Shown here one piece after another: positions 17,258-26,160 of a stretch of 64,000 nucleotides of DNA. The stretch is from Chryseotalea sp. WA131a. Its GTDB lineage: Bacteria; Bacteroidota; Bacteroidia; Cytophagales; Cyclobacteriaceae. Within the stretch, counting starts at the first letter, position 1. Each line of letters opens with the position of its first letter. A program made the position numbers and the translations under genes. The notes under the pieces were generated by a model. The model was not told where the DNA came from. It ran no database searches and worked only from the letters and a program-made list of their open reading frames with translations. Location of the stretch: the NCBI GenBank assembly GCA_025370075.1, contig CP073016.1:3162001-3226000 (forward strand). Reading direction: 5' to 3'.

Positions 17258-18095
17258 CAGGCTTCTTCTCTTTCCATCGTGCGTGTGACCACAGCCAGTT
17301 AGCGGGCAACTCTTGAATGGATTTTTCTAAGCTCGCCACATACTTATCAACCACTTCTTCGCTTCCTTTTTCAAAAGGAGGTGAGACCAATGGAATCAAT
17401 CGGGCCTGGTAGTACCCTCGTTTTATTTTTTTTGACTCTACATAAAAGGCAGGGTATTGAGTGAGTGTTGTTAGCTGACCCACGCCTCTAAAGAAGGCTG
17501 TATCTTGCGATAGAAAAGTTGTCCAATAACGTTTTTCAAAAGTGGGGAACTGATCCACCACAATAGCGATAGCGCGCAAAATACTTTTACGTTTGATTGC
17601 CTCCCTTGCCGTGCTTTGCCTTTCGATTGGATACGCGCCAAAGCGGGTCCGAACGACTGTGCTAAATCGATCAAACAGTTCACTAGTTTGTTTTTGGTAA
17701 ATGAAATCAATGGGCAAGGGCAAATTAATGCTGGAAGAAGTTACCAACCACTCCCAATTAAATTGATGCGAAGCAAGCAGGATGACCGATTGCTGTTGGT
17801 CACGGTACGGGTTGAGCAAATCACCATTTAGGTAGGGCATTCGTTTACTTAAATCTTCTTTGCTTATGGTGAGTAGCTTGAGAGTTTCTACCCCATAATC
17901 ACACAAGTTGGCGTAAAATTGTTTTTCAATTTTACGAAGTTCCATTTCAGGCTTTTCGGGAAAGGAATTTTTCAAATTGTTCCACACAATGTTTCGCCTG
18001 TACTTTAAAACGCGATAACTCACAAAGAACAGAAAGTCAGAAATTCGATAAAGAACCCCAAAGGGCAGGTAGGAAATCAAACGCAAGAAAAGCAT
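17250..18095 (-). CDS. lipid A biosynthesis-type (LpxL/HtrB-like) acyltransferase
   Basis: This 281-residue protein belongs to the LPLAT superfamily. The catalytic HX4E motif is His110-x4-Glu115 in ASHQFNWEW. The substrate-side motifs FIYQKQTSELFDR, AIVVDQFP and FFRGVGQLTTLTQYPAFYV fit lauroyl/myristoyl acyltransferases that add secondary acyl chains to lipid A at the inner membrane. The N-terminal 30 residues are hydrophobic and probably membrane-associated. It faces the SDR gene divergently. Acyl specificity is unknown. Confidence 0.88.
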   Translation of the reverse strand: MLFLRLISYLPFGVLYRISDFLFFVSYRVLKYRRNIVWNNLKNSFPEKPEMELRKIEKQFYANLCDYGVETLKLLTISKEDLSKRMPYLNGDLLNPYRDQQQSVILLASHQFNWEWLVTSSSINLPLPIDFIYQKQTSELFDRFSTVVRTRFGAYPIERQSTAREAIKRKSILRAIAIVVDQFPTFEKRYWTTFLSQDTAFFRGVGQLTTLTQYPAFYVESKKIKRGYYQARLIPLVSPPFEKGSEEVVDKYVASLEKSIQELPANWLWSHARWKEKKPVS

Positions 18096-18123
18096 GTGTG
18101 TAAAATTAATTTCTGGGTTTACT

Positions 18124-18131
18124 TACTTTTG
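18124..18131 (+). promoter_or_regulatory. Bacteroidota -7 promoter element TACTTTTG
   Basis: The octamer matches TAnnTTTG and lies 18 bases before the chosen ATG (18150) of the SDR gene. It supports that start over the upstream GTG at 18096. Confidence 0.45.
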
Positions 18132-18149
18132 TCCGAGTTATTACGAATT

Positions 18150-18956
18150 ATGAAAGACAAAGTTGTGATCATAACAGGAGGCTCTTCAGGCATCGGTAAA
18201 GCGTTGGCCGAATCTTTTAGCAAAAATGGTTCGCGGGTTTTAATCACGGGCAGAAGCAAAGACGATCTTTTGGTGGCTCAACAAAGTTTAAAAACAAAAG
18301 GTTTGGAGGTGGCGATTTTTCAGGCCGATGTAAGCCTAGAAAGCGATAATCGGTTGATGGTGGAGGAGGCACTTCGGTTGTTTGGGCAAATAGACGTGCT
18401 GATCAACAATGCAGGCATTTCGATGCGCGCGTTGTTTGAAGAGTTTGATTTAGAAGCTTTTAAAAAAGTAATGGGGATTAATTTTTATGGTGCAGTGTAT
18501 GCCACCAAACATGCCCTTCCGCACATTCTAAAATCGAAAGGATCTATTGTTGGGATTTCGTCCATCAACGGAAAAAGGTCTTCTCCCGCACGGTCTGCTT
18601 ATTCCGCTTCCAAGTTTGCTATGGAAGGTTTTTTAGAAGCTTTGCGCACAGAGGTAATGAAGCGTGGCGTGCATGTGTTGGTGGCCAGTCCTGGGTTTAC
18701 CGCTTCTAACATTCGAAAAAGGTCGCTCACAAAAGATGGCACGCCTCAAGGCGATTCTCCTAGAAAAGAACAAGAGATGATGACTTCAGAAGAAGTGGCC
18801 GACCGCATATACAAAGCGGTAGTAAATCGCAAAAGAGATTTAGTGCTCAGTGTTAAAGGCAACTTGGCCGTATGGATCAACAAATGGTGGCCAACCTTGG
18901 CAGATAAAATAGTTTATAACGAATTGGCCAAAGAACCTGATTCGCCTTTGAAATGA
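18150..18956 (+). CDS. short-chain dehydrogenase/reductase
   Basis: This is a 268-residue classical SDR. The cofactor motif TGGSSGIG is at residues 9-16, NNAG at 86-89, and the catalytic Ser in ISSIN with Tyr151-x3-Lys155 in YSASK. PGFTASNIR follows. The start at ATG 18150 puts the Rossmann strand VVIITGG at the expected distance; an upstream GTG would add an unconserved tail. The C-terminal 30 residues are hydrophobic (LAVWINKWWPTLADKIV), similar to membrane-associated SDRs. The stop overlaps the radA start by four bases (ATGA), so they are translationally coupled. Confidence 0.9.
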   Translation: MKDKVVIITGGSSGIGKALAESFSKNGSRVLITGRSKDDLLVAQQSLKTKGLEVAIFQADVSLESDNRLMVEEALRLFGQIDVLINNAGISMRALFEEFDLEAFKKVMGINFYGAVYATKHALPHILKSKGSIVGISSINGKRSSPARSAYSASKFAMEGFLEALRTEVMKRGVHVLVASPGFTASNIRKRSLTKDGTPQGDSPRKEQEMMTSEEVADRIYKAVVNRKRDLVLSVKGNLAVWINKWWPTLADKIVYNELAKEPDSPLK

Positions 18957-20341
18957 GCAAATCCAAAACTTCTTTCTTCTGTCAATCCTGTGGCCATGAA
19001 TCTGCCAAGTGGGTAGGCAAGTGCCCTTCGTGTAATGCATGGAATTCCTTTGTGGAGGAGATTATTTCAACAGAGAAGACTACCAAAAATGATTGGCGCA
19101 ATGAGGCTGGCAAGACAAAGCTAGATAAACCCCGCAAGCTCGATGAGATTGCCAGCACCACCGAAGCAAGGATTTCAACCGTTGATGAAGAACTCAATCG
19201 CGTATTAGGCGGTGGCATTGTGTATGGATCGCTGGTGTTGATTGGCGGGGAACCCGGTATAGGCAAGTCTACTCTGATGCTTCAAGTCGCTTTATCGTTA
19301 ACTCGATTAAAAGTACTGTATGTTTCAGGTGAAGAGAGCGATCAACAAATAAAAATGCGTGCCGAGCGACTGCAGCCAACACTAAAATCGAAGCAAGACA
19401 ATTTTTACATTATTACCGAAACAAATACCCGCAATATTTTTTTGGCGGTGGAGGAGTTGCTTCCCCAGCTTCTCATCATCGACTCCATTCAAACACTTCA
19501 TTCCAACCAACTAGACTCTGTGGCGGGCAGCGTTGGGCAAGTCCGACAATGTGCTGCTGAGTTAATGCGCTTTGCCAAGGAAACGAACACGCCCGTATTT
19601 TTAGTAGGGCACATTACTAAAGACGGCATGCTAGCTGGCCCCAAAGTATTGGAGCACATGGTGGATACGGTATTGCAATTTGAAGGAGACAGGCATTTGG
19701 CTTACCGCATTTTGCGAACCACCAAAAATCGCTTTGGTTCCACATCTGAAATCGGTATTTATGAAATGTTGGGAAGTGGCCTTCGACAAGTTTCCAACCC
19801 ATCTGAGATTTTGATTTCGCAAAAAGATGGAAACCTTAGTGGTGCCACCATTGGCGCGACCATCGAGGGCAATCGACCTTTGTTGATCGAGATTCAATCG
19901 TTGGTGAGCCCGGCATCGTATGGCACTCCACAGCGTACACCTACTGGCTTCGATCAAAAGCGACTGAACATGTTATTGGCGGTGTTGGAAAAGCGATGCG
20001 GCTTTCGCATGGGCACGCAAGATGTTTTTCTGAACATGGCCGGAGGCATTAGTGTAGAAGATCCAGCCATTGATTTAGCGATCTGTATTTCCATCATTTC
20101 ATCGATGGAAGAAATTCCAGTATCCGATAAAATTTGTTTTGCTGCCGAAATCGGCTTGGGCGGAGAATTGCGTGCCGTGAATCGAATAGATCAACGCATT
20201 TCCGAAGCGGAGAAATTGGGCTTTACCCAAATTTATGTTTCTAAGTTCAGTCAAAAATCGATCGATCTTAAGAAAACCAAAATTGATGTGAAGGCTTTTG
20301 GCAAACTGACGGAGGTATTCAAGGATTTGTTTGGTCGTTAA
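18953..20341 (+). CDS. radA: DNA repair protein RadA
   Basis: This 462-residue protein has all parts of RadA/Sms. A zinc finger is Cys10-x2-Cys13-x10-Cys24-x2-Cys27. The RecA-like ATPase has Walker A GGEPGIGKST (98-107). The RadA-specific KNRFG motif is near residue 255. A Lon-protease-like C-terminal domain (about 290-460) lacks protease function in this family. RadA is a branch-migration helicase that helps process recombination intermediates in the cytoplasm. The gene overlaps the SDR stop by four bases. Confidence 0.97.
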   Translation: MSKSKTSFFCQSCGHESAKWVGKCPSCNAWNSFVEEIISTEKTTKNDWRNEAGKTKLDKPRKLDEIASTTEARISTVDEELNRVLGGGIVYGSLVLIGGEPGIGKSTLMLQVALSLTRLKVLYVSGEESDQQIKMRAERLQPTLKSKQDNFYIITETNTRNIFLAVEELLPQLLIIDSIQTLHSNQLDSVAGSVGQVRQCAAELMRFAKETNTPVFLVGHITKDGMLAGPKVLEHMVDTVLQFEGDRHLAYRILRTTKNRFGSTSEIGIYEMLGSGLRQVSNPSEILISQKDGNLSGATIGATIEGNRPLLIEIQSLVSPASYGTPQRTPTGFDQKRLNMLLAVLEKRCGFRMGTQDVFLNMAGGISVEDPAIDLAICISIISSMEEIPVSDKICFAAEIGLGGELRAVNRIDQRISEAEKLGFTQIYVSKFSQKSIDLKKTKIDVKAFGKLTEVFKDLFGR

Positions 20342-20420
20342 GACTTAAACATTCAACCCATTTTCCCCAGTCAAACAAAATAATGCTACCTTCGCTAACC
20401 TTCACCTAAACCTTACAGGT

Positions 20421-22070
20421 ATGCGTAAACCTATCGTACTCTTATGGATTGCCATTTTTGTTGCCAGCTGTCAGCCAACGAAAAAAGAAACTCCTCCAAA
20501 AGGCGCTTCCGATTACGCCAGCTTGGTCAACTTGTTTAAAGAATGGCGGGCATTTGAAACCCCACCTATGCGTGATGGAGCACCGGATTATACAGCAACC
20601 ACGTTTGAGCAGCGAATGCCAGCATTTAAAAAGCTGCAAGAGAAACTTTTGGCGATGGACACCGCGCGTTGGCCAATTGAGCATCGGGTAGATTGGCACT
20701 TGGTGTGGGCAGAGATGAATGGTTTTGACTTTAACCATCGAGTGTTGCAACCGTGGGTGCGCGACCCAGCTTATTATGCTACCGTAAAAACAGAACGCAG
20801 CGATGTGCCAGCGCACGAAGGGCCTACGCACCATAAAACACTTGAGCTATGGACGTATCAATTTCCATTGTCACCAGAAGCCAAAACAAAGCTGATACAA
20901 GAATTAGGTATCATTGTCCCACTTAATGCGCAAGCCAAAATTAATCTCACAGGCAATGCAAAGGATTTGTGGATTGCGGGCATCCGCGATATAAAAACAC
21001 AAAGTGAAGACCTCGCCACCATTTTACAAAAGCAAGGTGCAAATGAGCACAGTGATTTGGTTGCCGCTGTTAACGCAGCCATTCAATCGACCGATGAATT
21101 GGCAAGTTGGTTAGAAAAGGAAGCTGCATCTAAAACGGGATCTTCTGGCATCGGTAAAGAAAACTACACGTGGTATTTGCAAAATGTGCATTTGGTGCCG
21201 ATGACATGGGAGGACGAAGTGCTCTTGCTTAAACGTGAATTAGTTCGTGCATGGACTGGGTTAAAGTTAGAAGAACACCGAAATCGGAAACTTCCACTAC
21301 TCACGTCTGCCGAAACACCCGAAGCCTTTGCAGCATTGACGGAACGTGCTGCCAAAAGCCTAATGAATTTTTTGGAGAAAGACGAAATCTTGACCGTGAA
21401 AGATTATTTTGAACCCGCTTTGCGCGAACACTTGGGAAGTTTTGTTCCTGCTGAAAAGCGAAACTTTTTTGTCATTGGCCTGCACCACGATCCACGACCG
21501 TTGTATTCGCACTTTTATCATTGGTTTGAATTGGCACGCATGGATCGGGAGCCGAATAAAAGCGAAATACGGAAAGGACCTTTGCTTTACAATATTTTTG
21601 ACACACGCAATGAAGGCACTGCCACTGCGGTGGAAGAAATGTTTATGCAAGCGGGCTTGTACAACGATGATCCACGTGTGAAAGAAATTGTGTACATCAT
21701 GATTGCACAACGGGCGGCCCGCGGGTTGGGTTCTTTGTATGCGCATGCCAATCAGTTGACCATGGAGGAGGCTGGCAAAATTCACTCGGAGTACACACCT
21801 CGTGGTTGGATGAAGACCGAGAAAAAACTGCTTTTGTTTGAACAACATTTATATATGAGGCAACCCGGGTATGGAAGCAGCTACATCACCGGAAAATATT
21901 TATTGGAAACCGCAATGGCCGATTTTGCCAAGATGAAAGAAAGCAAGAATGAAGAATTCAAAATCAAAGACTTTTTAGATCAAGTCAATGCCAATGATTG
22001 CATTCCGATTTCGTTGATCAATTGGCAAATGACAGGGAACGAAAAGGCTTTGACGGGTGAGATGAAGTAG
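20421..22070 (+). CDS. DUF885-like secreted lipoprotein, degenerate zincin-type
   Basis: This 549-residue protein has a lipoprotein signal (WIAIFVASCQ, Cys16). The body is alpha-helical. LLYNIFDTRNEGTATAVEEMFMQAGLY resembles the EGWALYAE region of DUF885 proteins (predicted metallopeptidases). I do not see an HExxH or HEAYPGH-type zinc motif, so it may be a catalytically altered relative. It is monocistronic. The export assignment is firm; family membership is tentative. Confidence 0.7.
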   Translation: MRKPIVLLWIAIFVASCQPTKKETPPKGASDYASLVNLFKEWRAFETPPMRDGAPDYTATTFEQRMPAFKKLQEKLLAMDTARWPIEHRVDWHLVWAEMNGFDFNHRVLQPWVRDPAYYATVKTERSDVPAHEGPTHHKTLELWTYQFPLSPEAKTKLIQELGIIVPLNAQAKINLTGNAKDLWIAGIRDIKTQSEDLATILQKQGANEHSDLVAAVNAAIQSTDELASWLEKEAASKTGSSGIGKENYTWYLQNVHLVPMTWEDEVLLLKRELVRAWTGLKLEEHRNRKLPLLTSAETPEAFAALTERAAKSLMNFLEKDEILTVKDYFEPALREHLGSFVPAEKRNFFVIGLHHDPRPLYSHFYHWFELARMDREPNKSEIRKGPLLYNIFDTRNEGTATAVEEMFMQAGLYNDDPRVKEIVYIMIAQRAARGLGSLYAHANQLTMEEAGKIHSEYTPRGWMKTEKKLLLFEQHLYMRQPGYGSSYITGKYLLETAMADFAKMKESKNEEFKIKDFLDQVNANDCIPISLINWQMTGNEKALTGEMK

Positions 22071-22099
22071 TATTGGGTTGAAACCATAATCTAAAAAAT

Positions 22100-22195
22100 A
22101 TGAAAAAGCTTGCCCTTTTCTTTTGGTTAGTCGCCCCGCTCATGGGTCAATCACAAAAAATCATGCTTCGTTCTATTACTGAAGTCATGATTTAG
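22100..22195 (+). pseudogene. orphan signal-peptide fragment (5' remnant of an exported protein gene)
   Basis: A 31-codon frame starts at ATG 22100 with a textbook signal peptide (MKKLALFFWLVAPLMGQSQK) and stops after 11 more residues at 22193-22195. No continuation is visible in any frame before the next promoter at 22249. This looks like the leftover start of a deleted gene rather than a functional peptide, although a tiny secreted peptide cannot be excluded. Confidence 0.4.
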
Positions 22196-22248
22196 ACTGA
22201 ACAACCTATTTCAAATTAATAGATTTTTGAGGTTTTACTTACACGCCC

Positions 22249-22279
22249 TTGTTCGCCTTAGGGGCAACCCCTATTTTTG
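22249..22279 (+). promoter_or_regulatory. promoter of the GH3-type gene with a palindrome in the spacer
   Basis: TTG at 22249-22251 and TATTTTTG at 22272-22279 are 20 bases apart and precede the ATG at 22294. The spacer holds a palindrome TAGGGG-CAA-CCCCTA (22259-22273) that touches the -7 element. A repressor bound there would block the promoter. Confidence 0.5.
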
Positions 22280-22293
22280 AACCCTTTACCTAA

Positions 22294-23817
22294 ATGCAAA
22301 TCCTAAACTCAATCCTCTCTTGGGTCATGAAGAAGCGTATCCATCAAATGGAGCTTTTCATGAAATACCCCCACGATGTGCAAGATGAGGTGCTTAAAAA
22401 GCTCTTAACCGCGGGCAGATATTCTGAGTTTGGTCAAAAATATGCCTTTGACGATTTGCTCAACTATGAAGATTATAAGAAGCGGGTACCTATCCATACT
22501 TACGAACAACTCTTTCCTTATATCGAACGGCTGCTTAGGGGTGAGCAAAACATTCTTTGGCCAAATGAAGTAAAATGGTTTGCCAAATCAAGTGGCACTA
22601 CCAATGCACGTAGCAAATTTATTCCGGTAACCAAAGACGCCCTAGAGGAGAGCCATTTCAAAGGAGGCAAAGATTTACTTTCTATTTTCATCAATAATTA
22701 TCCCGATACAAAAATCTTTAGCGGCAAAGGTTTGGCCATTGGCGGCAGCTATCGGGTAAATGAGTTTGACCCAACTAATTCATCCAATTATGGAGATGTA
22801 TCGGCAGTGATCATGCAAAACCTGCCTCCGTGGGCGGAGTTCATTCGCACCCCCAGTTTGGAGGTAGCCTTGATGGACAATTGGGAGGAGAAAATTGAGA
22901 AGCTTGCTAACGAAACCACCAAAGTAGATGTTACACAGATAGCGGGTGTACCTACTTGGACCGTGCTGCTACTGCAATACATTATGGAGCGGGAAAAGAA
23001 AAATTCTGTGTTGGAGGTTTGGCCAAACCTAGAAGTTTTCTTTCATGGAGCAGTATCGTTTGCCCCTTACAAAAAGCTTTTCAAAACACTGATTCCCTCT
23101 GCGCAGATGAAATACTGGGAGACCTTCAATGCAAGCGAAGGTTTCTTTGGAATCCAGGCGGAAAAAGATTCAGAAGATTTGTTGTTGATGTTGGATTATG
23201 GTGTCTTCTATGAATTTATTCCCATGGAAGAATTTGACAAAGAATATCCAGATGCGATTGGTCTGCAAGATGTAGAAGTAGGCAAAAACTATGCGATGGT
23301 GATCTCCACCAATGCAGGGCTGTGGCGATACAACATTGGGGATACTATAAAATTTACCAGCGTTGCTCCTTACAAAATCCGGATATCTGGCCGAACCAAA
23401 CATTTTATAAATGCATTTGGGGAAGAAGTGATTATTGAAAATGCAGACACTGCCATCACCACGGCTTGCGACCAAACAGGGGCGGTGATTGATAATTTTA
23501 CAGCCGCTCCTATTTTCTTAGAAAAATCCAAACGAGGAGGGCACGAGTGGATCATTGAATTCAAATCGCAGCCAAACGACTTCAATCGATTTGTACATGT
23601 ATTGGACGATACCCTGCGCAAAATCAACTCAGACTATGATGCTAAGCGGGCCCATGATATTGCACTGATAGCACCAACTGTGCACAGCGTAAGCGAAGGC
23701 ACTTTTTACAATTGGATGAAGAAACGTGGCAAACTAGGTGGGCAAAACAAAGTGCCACGGCTCAGCAACTCACGCGAGTATGTAGAAGAAATATTGGCGA
23801 TGTTGGCCGAAAAGTAG
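22294..23817 (+). CDS. GH3 auxin-responsive promoter family acyl-adenylating enzyme
   Basis: This 507-residue protein belongs to the GH3 branch of adenylate-forming enzymes. The phosphate loop is KSSGTTNARSKFIPVT (about residues 98-113). YWETFNASEGFFGIQ carries the adenine-side aromatic/acidic residues. GLWRYNIGDTIKFTS and ISGRTKHFINAFGEEV match the hinge region. Plant GH3 enzymes conjugate amino acids to hormones; the function of bacterial members is mostly unknown, but an ATP-dependent acyl-amide or acyl-CoA-type ligation is expected. No carrier-protein or biosynthetic partner is adjacent. Confidence 0.88.
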   Translation: MQILNSILSWVMKKRIHQMELFMKYPHDVQDEVLKKLLTAGRYSEFGQKYAFDDLLNYEDYKKRVPIHTYEQLFPYIERLLRGEQNILWPNEVKWFAKSSGTTNARSKFIPVTKDALEESHFKGGKDLLSIFINNYPDTKIFSGKGLAIGGSYRVNEFDPTNSSNYGDVSAVIMQNLPPWAEFIRTPSLEVALMDNWEEKIEKLANETTKVDVTQIAGVPTWTVLLLQYIMEREKKNSVLEVWPNLEVFFHGAVSFAPYKKLFKTLIPSAQMKYWETFNASEGFFGIQAEKDSEDLLLMLDYGVFYEFIPMEEFDKEYPDAIGLQDVEVGKNYAMVISTNAGLWRYNIGDTIKFTSVAPYKIRISGRTKHFINAFGEEVIIENADTAITTACDQTGAVIDNFTAAPIFLEKSKRGGHEWIIEFKSQPNDFNRFVHVLDDTLRKINSDYDAKRAHDIALIAPTVHSVSEGTFYNWMKKRGKLGGQNKVPRLSNSREYVEEILAMLAEK

Positions 23818-23818
23818 G

Positions 23819-24190
23819 CTAATCTTTAGAGGCTACTTGTATTTCTTCAAGACAAGTAATTTTTACTACATCGCCCACCATGCAAATGCTAGCTTCGTTT
23901 TTTAAAATTTCATAACCAATTTTTACTTGCTTGCCGTCTGCAAACTCAAAATTAAAAAGCGGATTTTCGGTTACTTCTTTTGGCAACGGTGGAGTTCCGC
24001 AATAGTAAAGTATCTGAGGTTCTAGCCGTTTTCCGTCTGCCAATTCAAATACAAAGCCACAGCCATCTAAACCGCGCAAATCACGAACGGTAGCCAATGT
24101 ACTGCAGGCAGCATTGCTTTTCTTAACCTCCTCTTTACTGCACGCAGCAAGGCTAAAAACAATTACAGAAAGAAATAGTACTTTTTTCAT
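23819..24190 (-). CDS. small lipoprotein, hypothetical
   Basis: This 123-residue protein has a lipoprotein signal (VIVFSLAACSK, Cys17). The mature part has five further cysteines, including DGCGFVF, YYCGTPP and ICMVGDVVKITC, which could form disulfides in the periplasm. The repeated segments GFVFELADGKRLEPQ and NFEFADGKQVKIGYE suggest an internal duplication of a small beta-hairpin. It is downstream of the S41 protease gene, 53 bases away. Function unknown. Confidence 0.7.
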   Translation of the reverse strand: MKKVLFLSVIVFSLAACSKEEVKKSNAACSTLATVRDLRGLDGCGFVFELADGKRLEPQILYYCGTPPLPKEVTENPLFNFEFADGKQVKIGYEILKNEASICMVGDVVKITCLEEIQVASKD

Positions 24191-24243
24191 CGGTTGAGAT
24201 TTTCATTTTAGTCACTCAATGCAAAGAAAAGGTTGGAAGTAGA

Positions 24244-25647
24244 TTATCTAAATTTTGAATCGATGATCAAATCCATGTTTCGGCCTTTGAAGTCAAACGA
24301 ATGACCCACAAAAGATCCAAAACTAGGTTCAGAAGCAGCAACTCTACCACCATTGATAATATTATTGATGGCAAGACTTAATAGTTTTTCGTTTACATCC
24401 CCTATCGGGTATTGTGCTCCATTATCTAAGTCAAGAATATTTGGTGTAAATCCTGTTGAATAATCGGATTGATCAAGGCTATTGAATGACTTGACAACAA
24501 TGGGCTGCATGCCCCATGTATTTTTAGGATCACTTTTTTCATAGATCGAAATGGAGCCAACATTTTTTCCATAGGTTTTATTTCCGATTATGAAAACCTC
24601 CATATATGGTTTGAGTCCGTTGATGAGCAACTCGCTGGCAGAAGCGGTTCGTGCACTTGTTAAAACATAAACCCGGTTTCGTGTAAGCAAAGAACTTACA
24701 TTTTGGGTTTTGTTGGTAAACTTCGTCAACAGGAAATTGGCACCAAGCGTAGGGTCATTTAGAATTTGTTGTTTTAAGTTCGCGTTATATTCACGTTTTG
24801 CAAAAACCTTGGTGTTATCTACACTTTTACCAATAAGGCTGGCCAAGTTAACCGTAGCCGCTTCTGCACCCCCGCTATTGAAGCGAAGATCGATTACCAA
24901 ATCTGTAATTCCAGCAGATTTAAAGCGATCAAACACTGCATCCATTTCATCATTATATTGTGAGCTGGTAGAAGAAGGACCAGTGGCAAACAATGTGTAG
25001 ACGTAGTATCCAATTTTTCGGTTGTTGACAGAAATTACTTTATCTAGAAAATTCGGATTCTCAGAATATTCTACGGTGGTAATAGAAATGGTTTTGGAAG
25101 CACCAATAGTATTAGAAACAAAATTGTAAGGTCGATACGTTATTGAATGGTTTTCGCTGATTTGTTGGAGCAGAGTTTGATAATTACTTGCTGTAAGCTG
25201 CGTATTATTGATTTGATCGATCACGTCCCCCCTCTTTAGACCAACTGCTTCCGCAGGAGATGATTTTTTTATATAAAGAACCTGGGCCACCAGATTGACT
25301 TGTGTGTTGTCAGCATAATAAAGAGCAAATTCGTAACCAGCTTCTTTATTGATGCCTTGCAAAGAATTTAAAAGGTCTTGATAATTTTCTTGAATCCATG
25401 AAAACTTGTCATCGGGTTTGTTAAGGAGAGATTTAAAAAACGATTCAGGGTCTAAATTTTTGTTAGGCGAAGCAGGTAGTTTGTCGGTCCAATAATATGC
25501 TTCCTTCATATTGCTAATGATCCACGAGTTCACATAGTCATTTGGATTAGTAGGCTGCGGGTCATCCTTTTTGCACGACTGCAAAACAGTAACGCTAACC
25601 AAAATAAAGACTGCCAAGACGGCTTTTAAAATTTGATTTATGTTCAT
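24244..25647 (-). CDS. S41-family (C-terminal processing) peptidase lipoprotein
   Basis: This 467-residue protein begins at ATG 25647 (a TTG two codons upstream is unlikely). Its lipoprotein signal ends VTVLQSCKK (Cys25). A PDZ domain (about 108-180) contains VGLKRGDVIDQINNTQL. The catalytic S41 core follows: LVIDLRFNSGGAEA, nucleophile Ser336 in SARTASASE and general base Lys361 in KTYGKNVG, 25 residues apart as in known tail-specific proteases. It acts on the periplasmic or outer surface. It is the third gene of a leftward run with the plug-like protein and the GldB-like lipoprotein. Confidence 0.92.
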   Translation of the reverse strand: MNINQILKAVLAVFILVSVTVLQSCKKDDPQPTNPNDYVNSWIISNMKEAYYWTDKLPASPNKNLDPESFFKSLLNKPDDKFSWIQENYQDLLNSLQGINKEAGYEFALYYADNTQVNLVAQVLYIKKSSPAEAVGLKRGDVIDQINNTQLTASNYQTLLQQISENHSITYRPYNFVSNTIGASKTISITTVEYSENPNFLDKVISVNNRKIGYYVYTLFATGPSSTSSQYNDEMDAVFDRFKSAGITDLVIDLRFNSGGAEAATVNLASLIGKSVDNTKVFAKREYNANLKQQILNDPTLGANFLLTKFTNKTQNVSSLLTRNRVYVLTSARTASASELLINGLKPYMEVFIIGNKTYGKNVGSISIYEKSDPKNTWGMQPIVVKSFNSLDQSDYSTGFTPNILDLDNGAQYPIGDVNEKLLSLAINNIINGGRVAASEPSFGSFVGHSFDFKGRNMDLIIDSKFR

Positions 25648-25649
25648 AC

Positions 25650-26111
25650 TCAATTTTTATTCAGGGTTATTACGTGATGGGTTTGTTGTATTACAAAACG
25701 TTTTTCTACAAATCTCTTTTTTCGAATAACGACTTCTTCTCCAATGCCTAAGGATGGTAAAAAAAAGCTACCACAATCGTTCGTTAAAGTTAATACGGTT
25801 CCGTGGCTATTAATAACCTCTGCATTTTTTATTTTTTTTCCTTTTCTATCCACTACCTCACCATAAACTGGAATTTTACCATCGCCACTGATGATGTAAA
25901 TGCCGCTGGCCGCTTTCGCACCTAGTAGATCAATAGCCTTTTTTCCTTGAATAAAATCAATTCGATCAAACTTGTTGAGGCTTACAGAATCAGTAACGGG
26001 TATTCCGTTCAACAATACAATTGGTTTGGTTGTTTTGGCGGAATCAGGTCGTTGTGAAAAGGCACATGTGGCGATAAACAGAATCAAAACGGTAAAGTGT
26101 AGGCTTTTCAT
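25650..26111 (-). CDS. free-standing TonB-plug-like plus CarboxypepD-regulatory-like exported protein
   Basis: This 153-residue protein starts at ATG 26111; the frame is open upstream to a TTG at 26144, but the signal peptide MKSLHFTVLILFIATCAFSQ begins at the ATG. Residues about 28-75 (PIVLLNGIPVTDS..., then KKAIDLLGAKAASGIYIIS) look like the tail of a TonB-receptor plug domain. Residues about 80-140 (VYGEVVDRKGKKIKNAEVINSHG) look like a CarboxypepD-reg beta-sandwich. There is no barrel, so it is not a transporter. The stop is two bases from the protease start, so the genes are coupled. Function unknown. Confidence 0.7.
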   Translation of the reverse strand: MKSLHFTVLILFIATCAFSQRPDSAKTTKPIVLLNGIPVTDSVSLNKFDRIDFIQGKKAIDLLGAKAASGIYIISGDGKIPVYGEVVDRKGKKIKNAEVINSHGTVLTLTNDCGSFFLPSLGIGEEVVIRKKRFVEKRFVIQQTHHVITLNKN

Positions 26112-26160
26112 AAATTCAAATGTTGATTTAATGGATTGAATCAATTTTTAAGCCAGTTGC

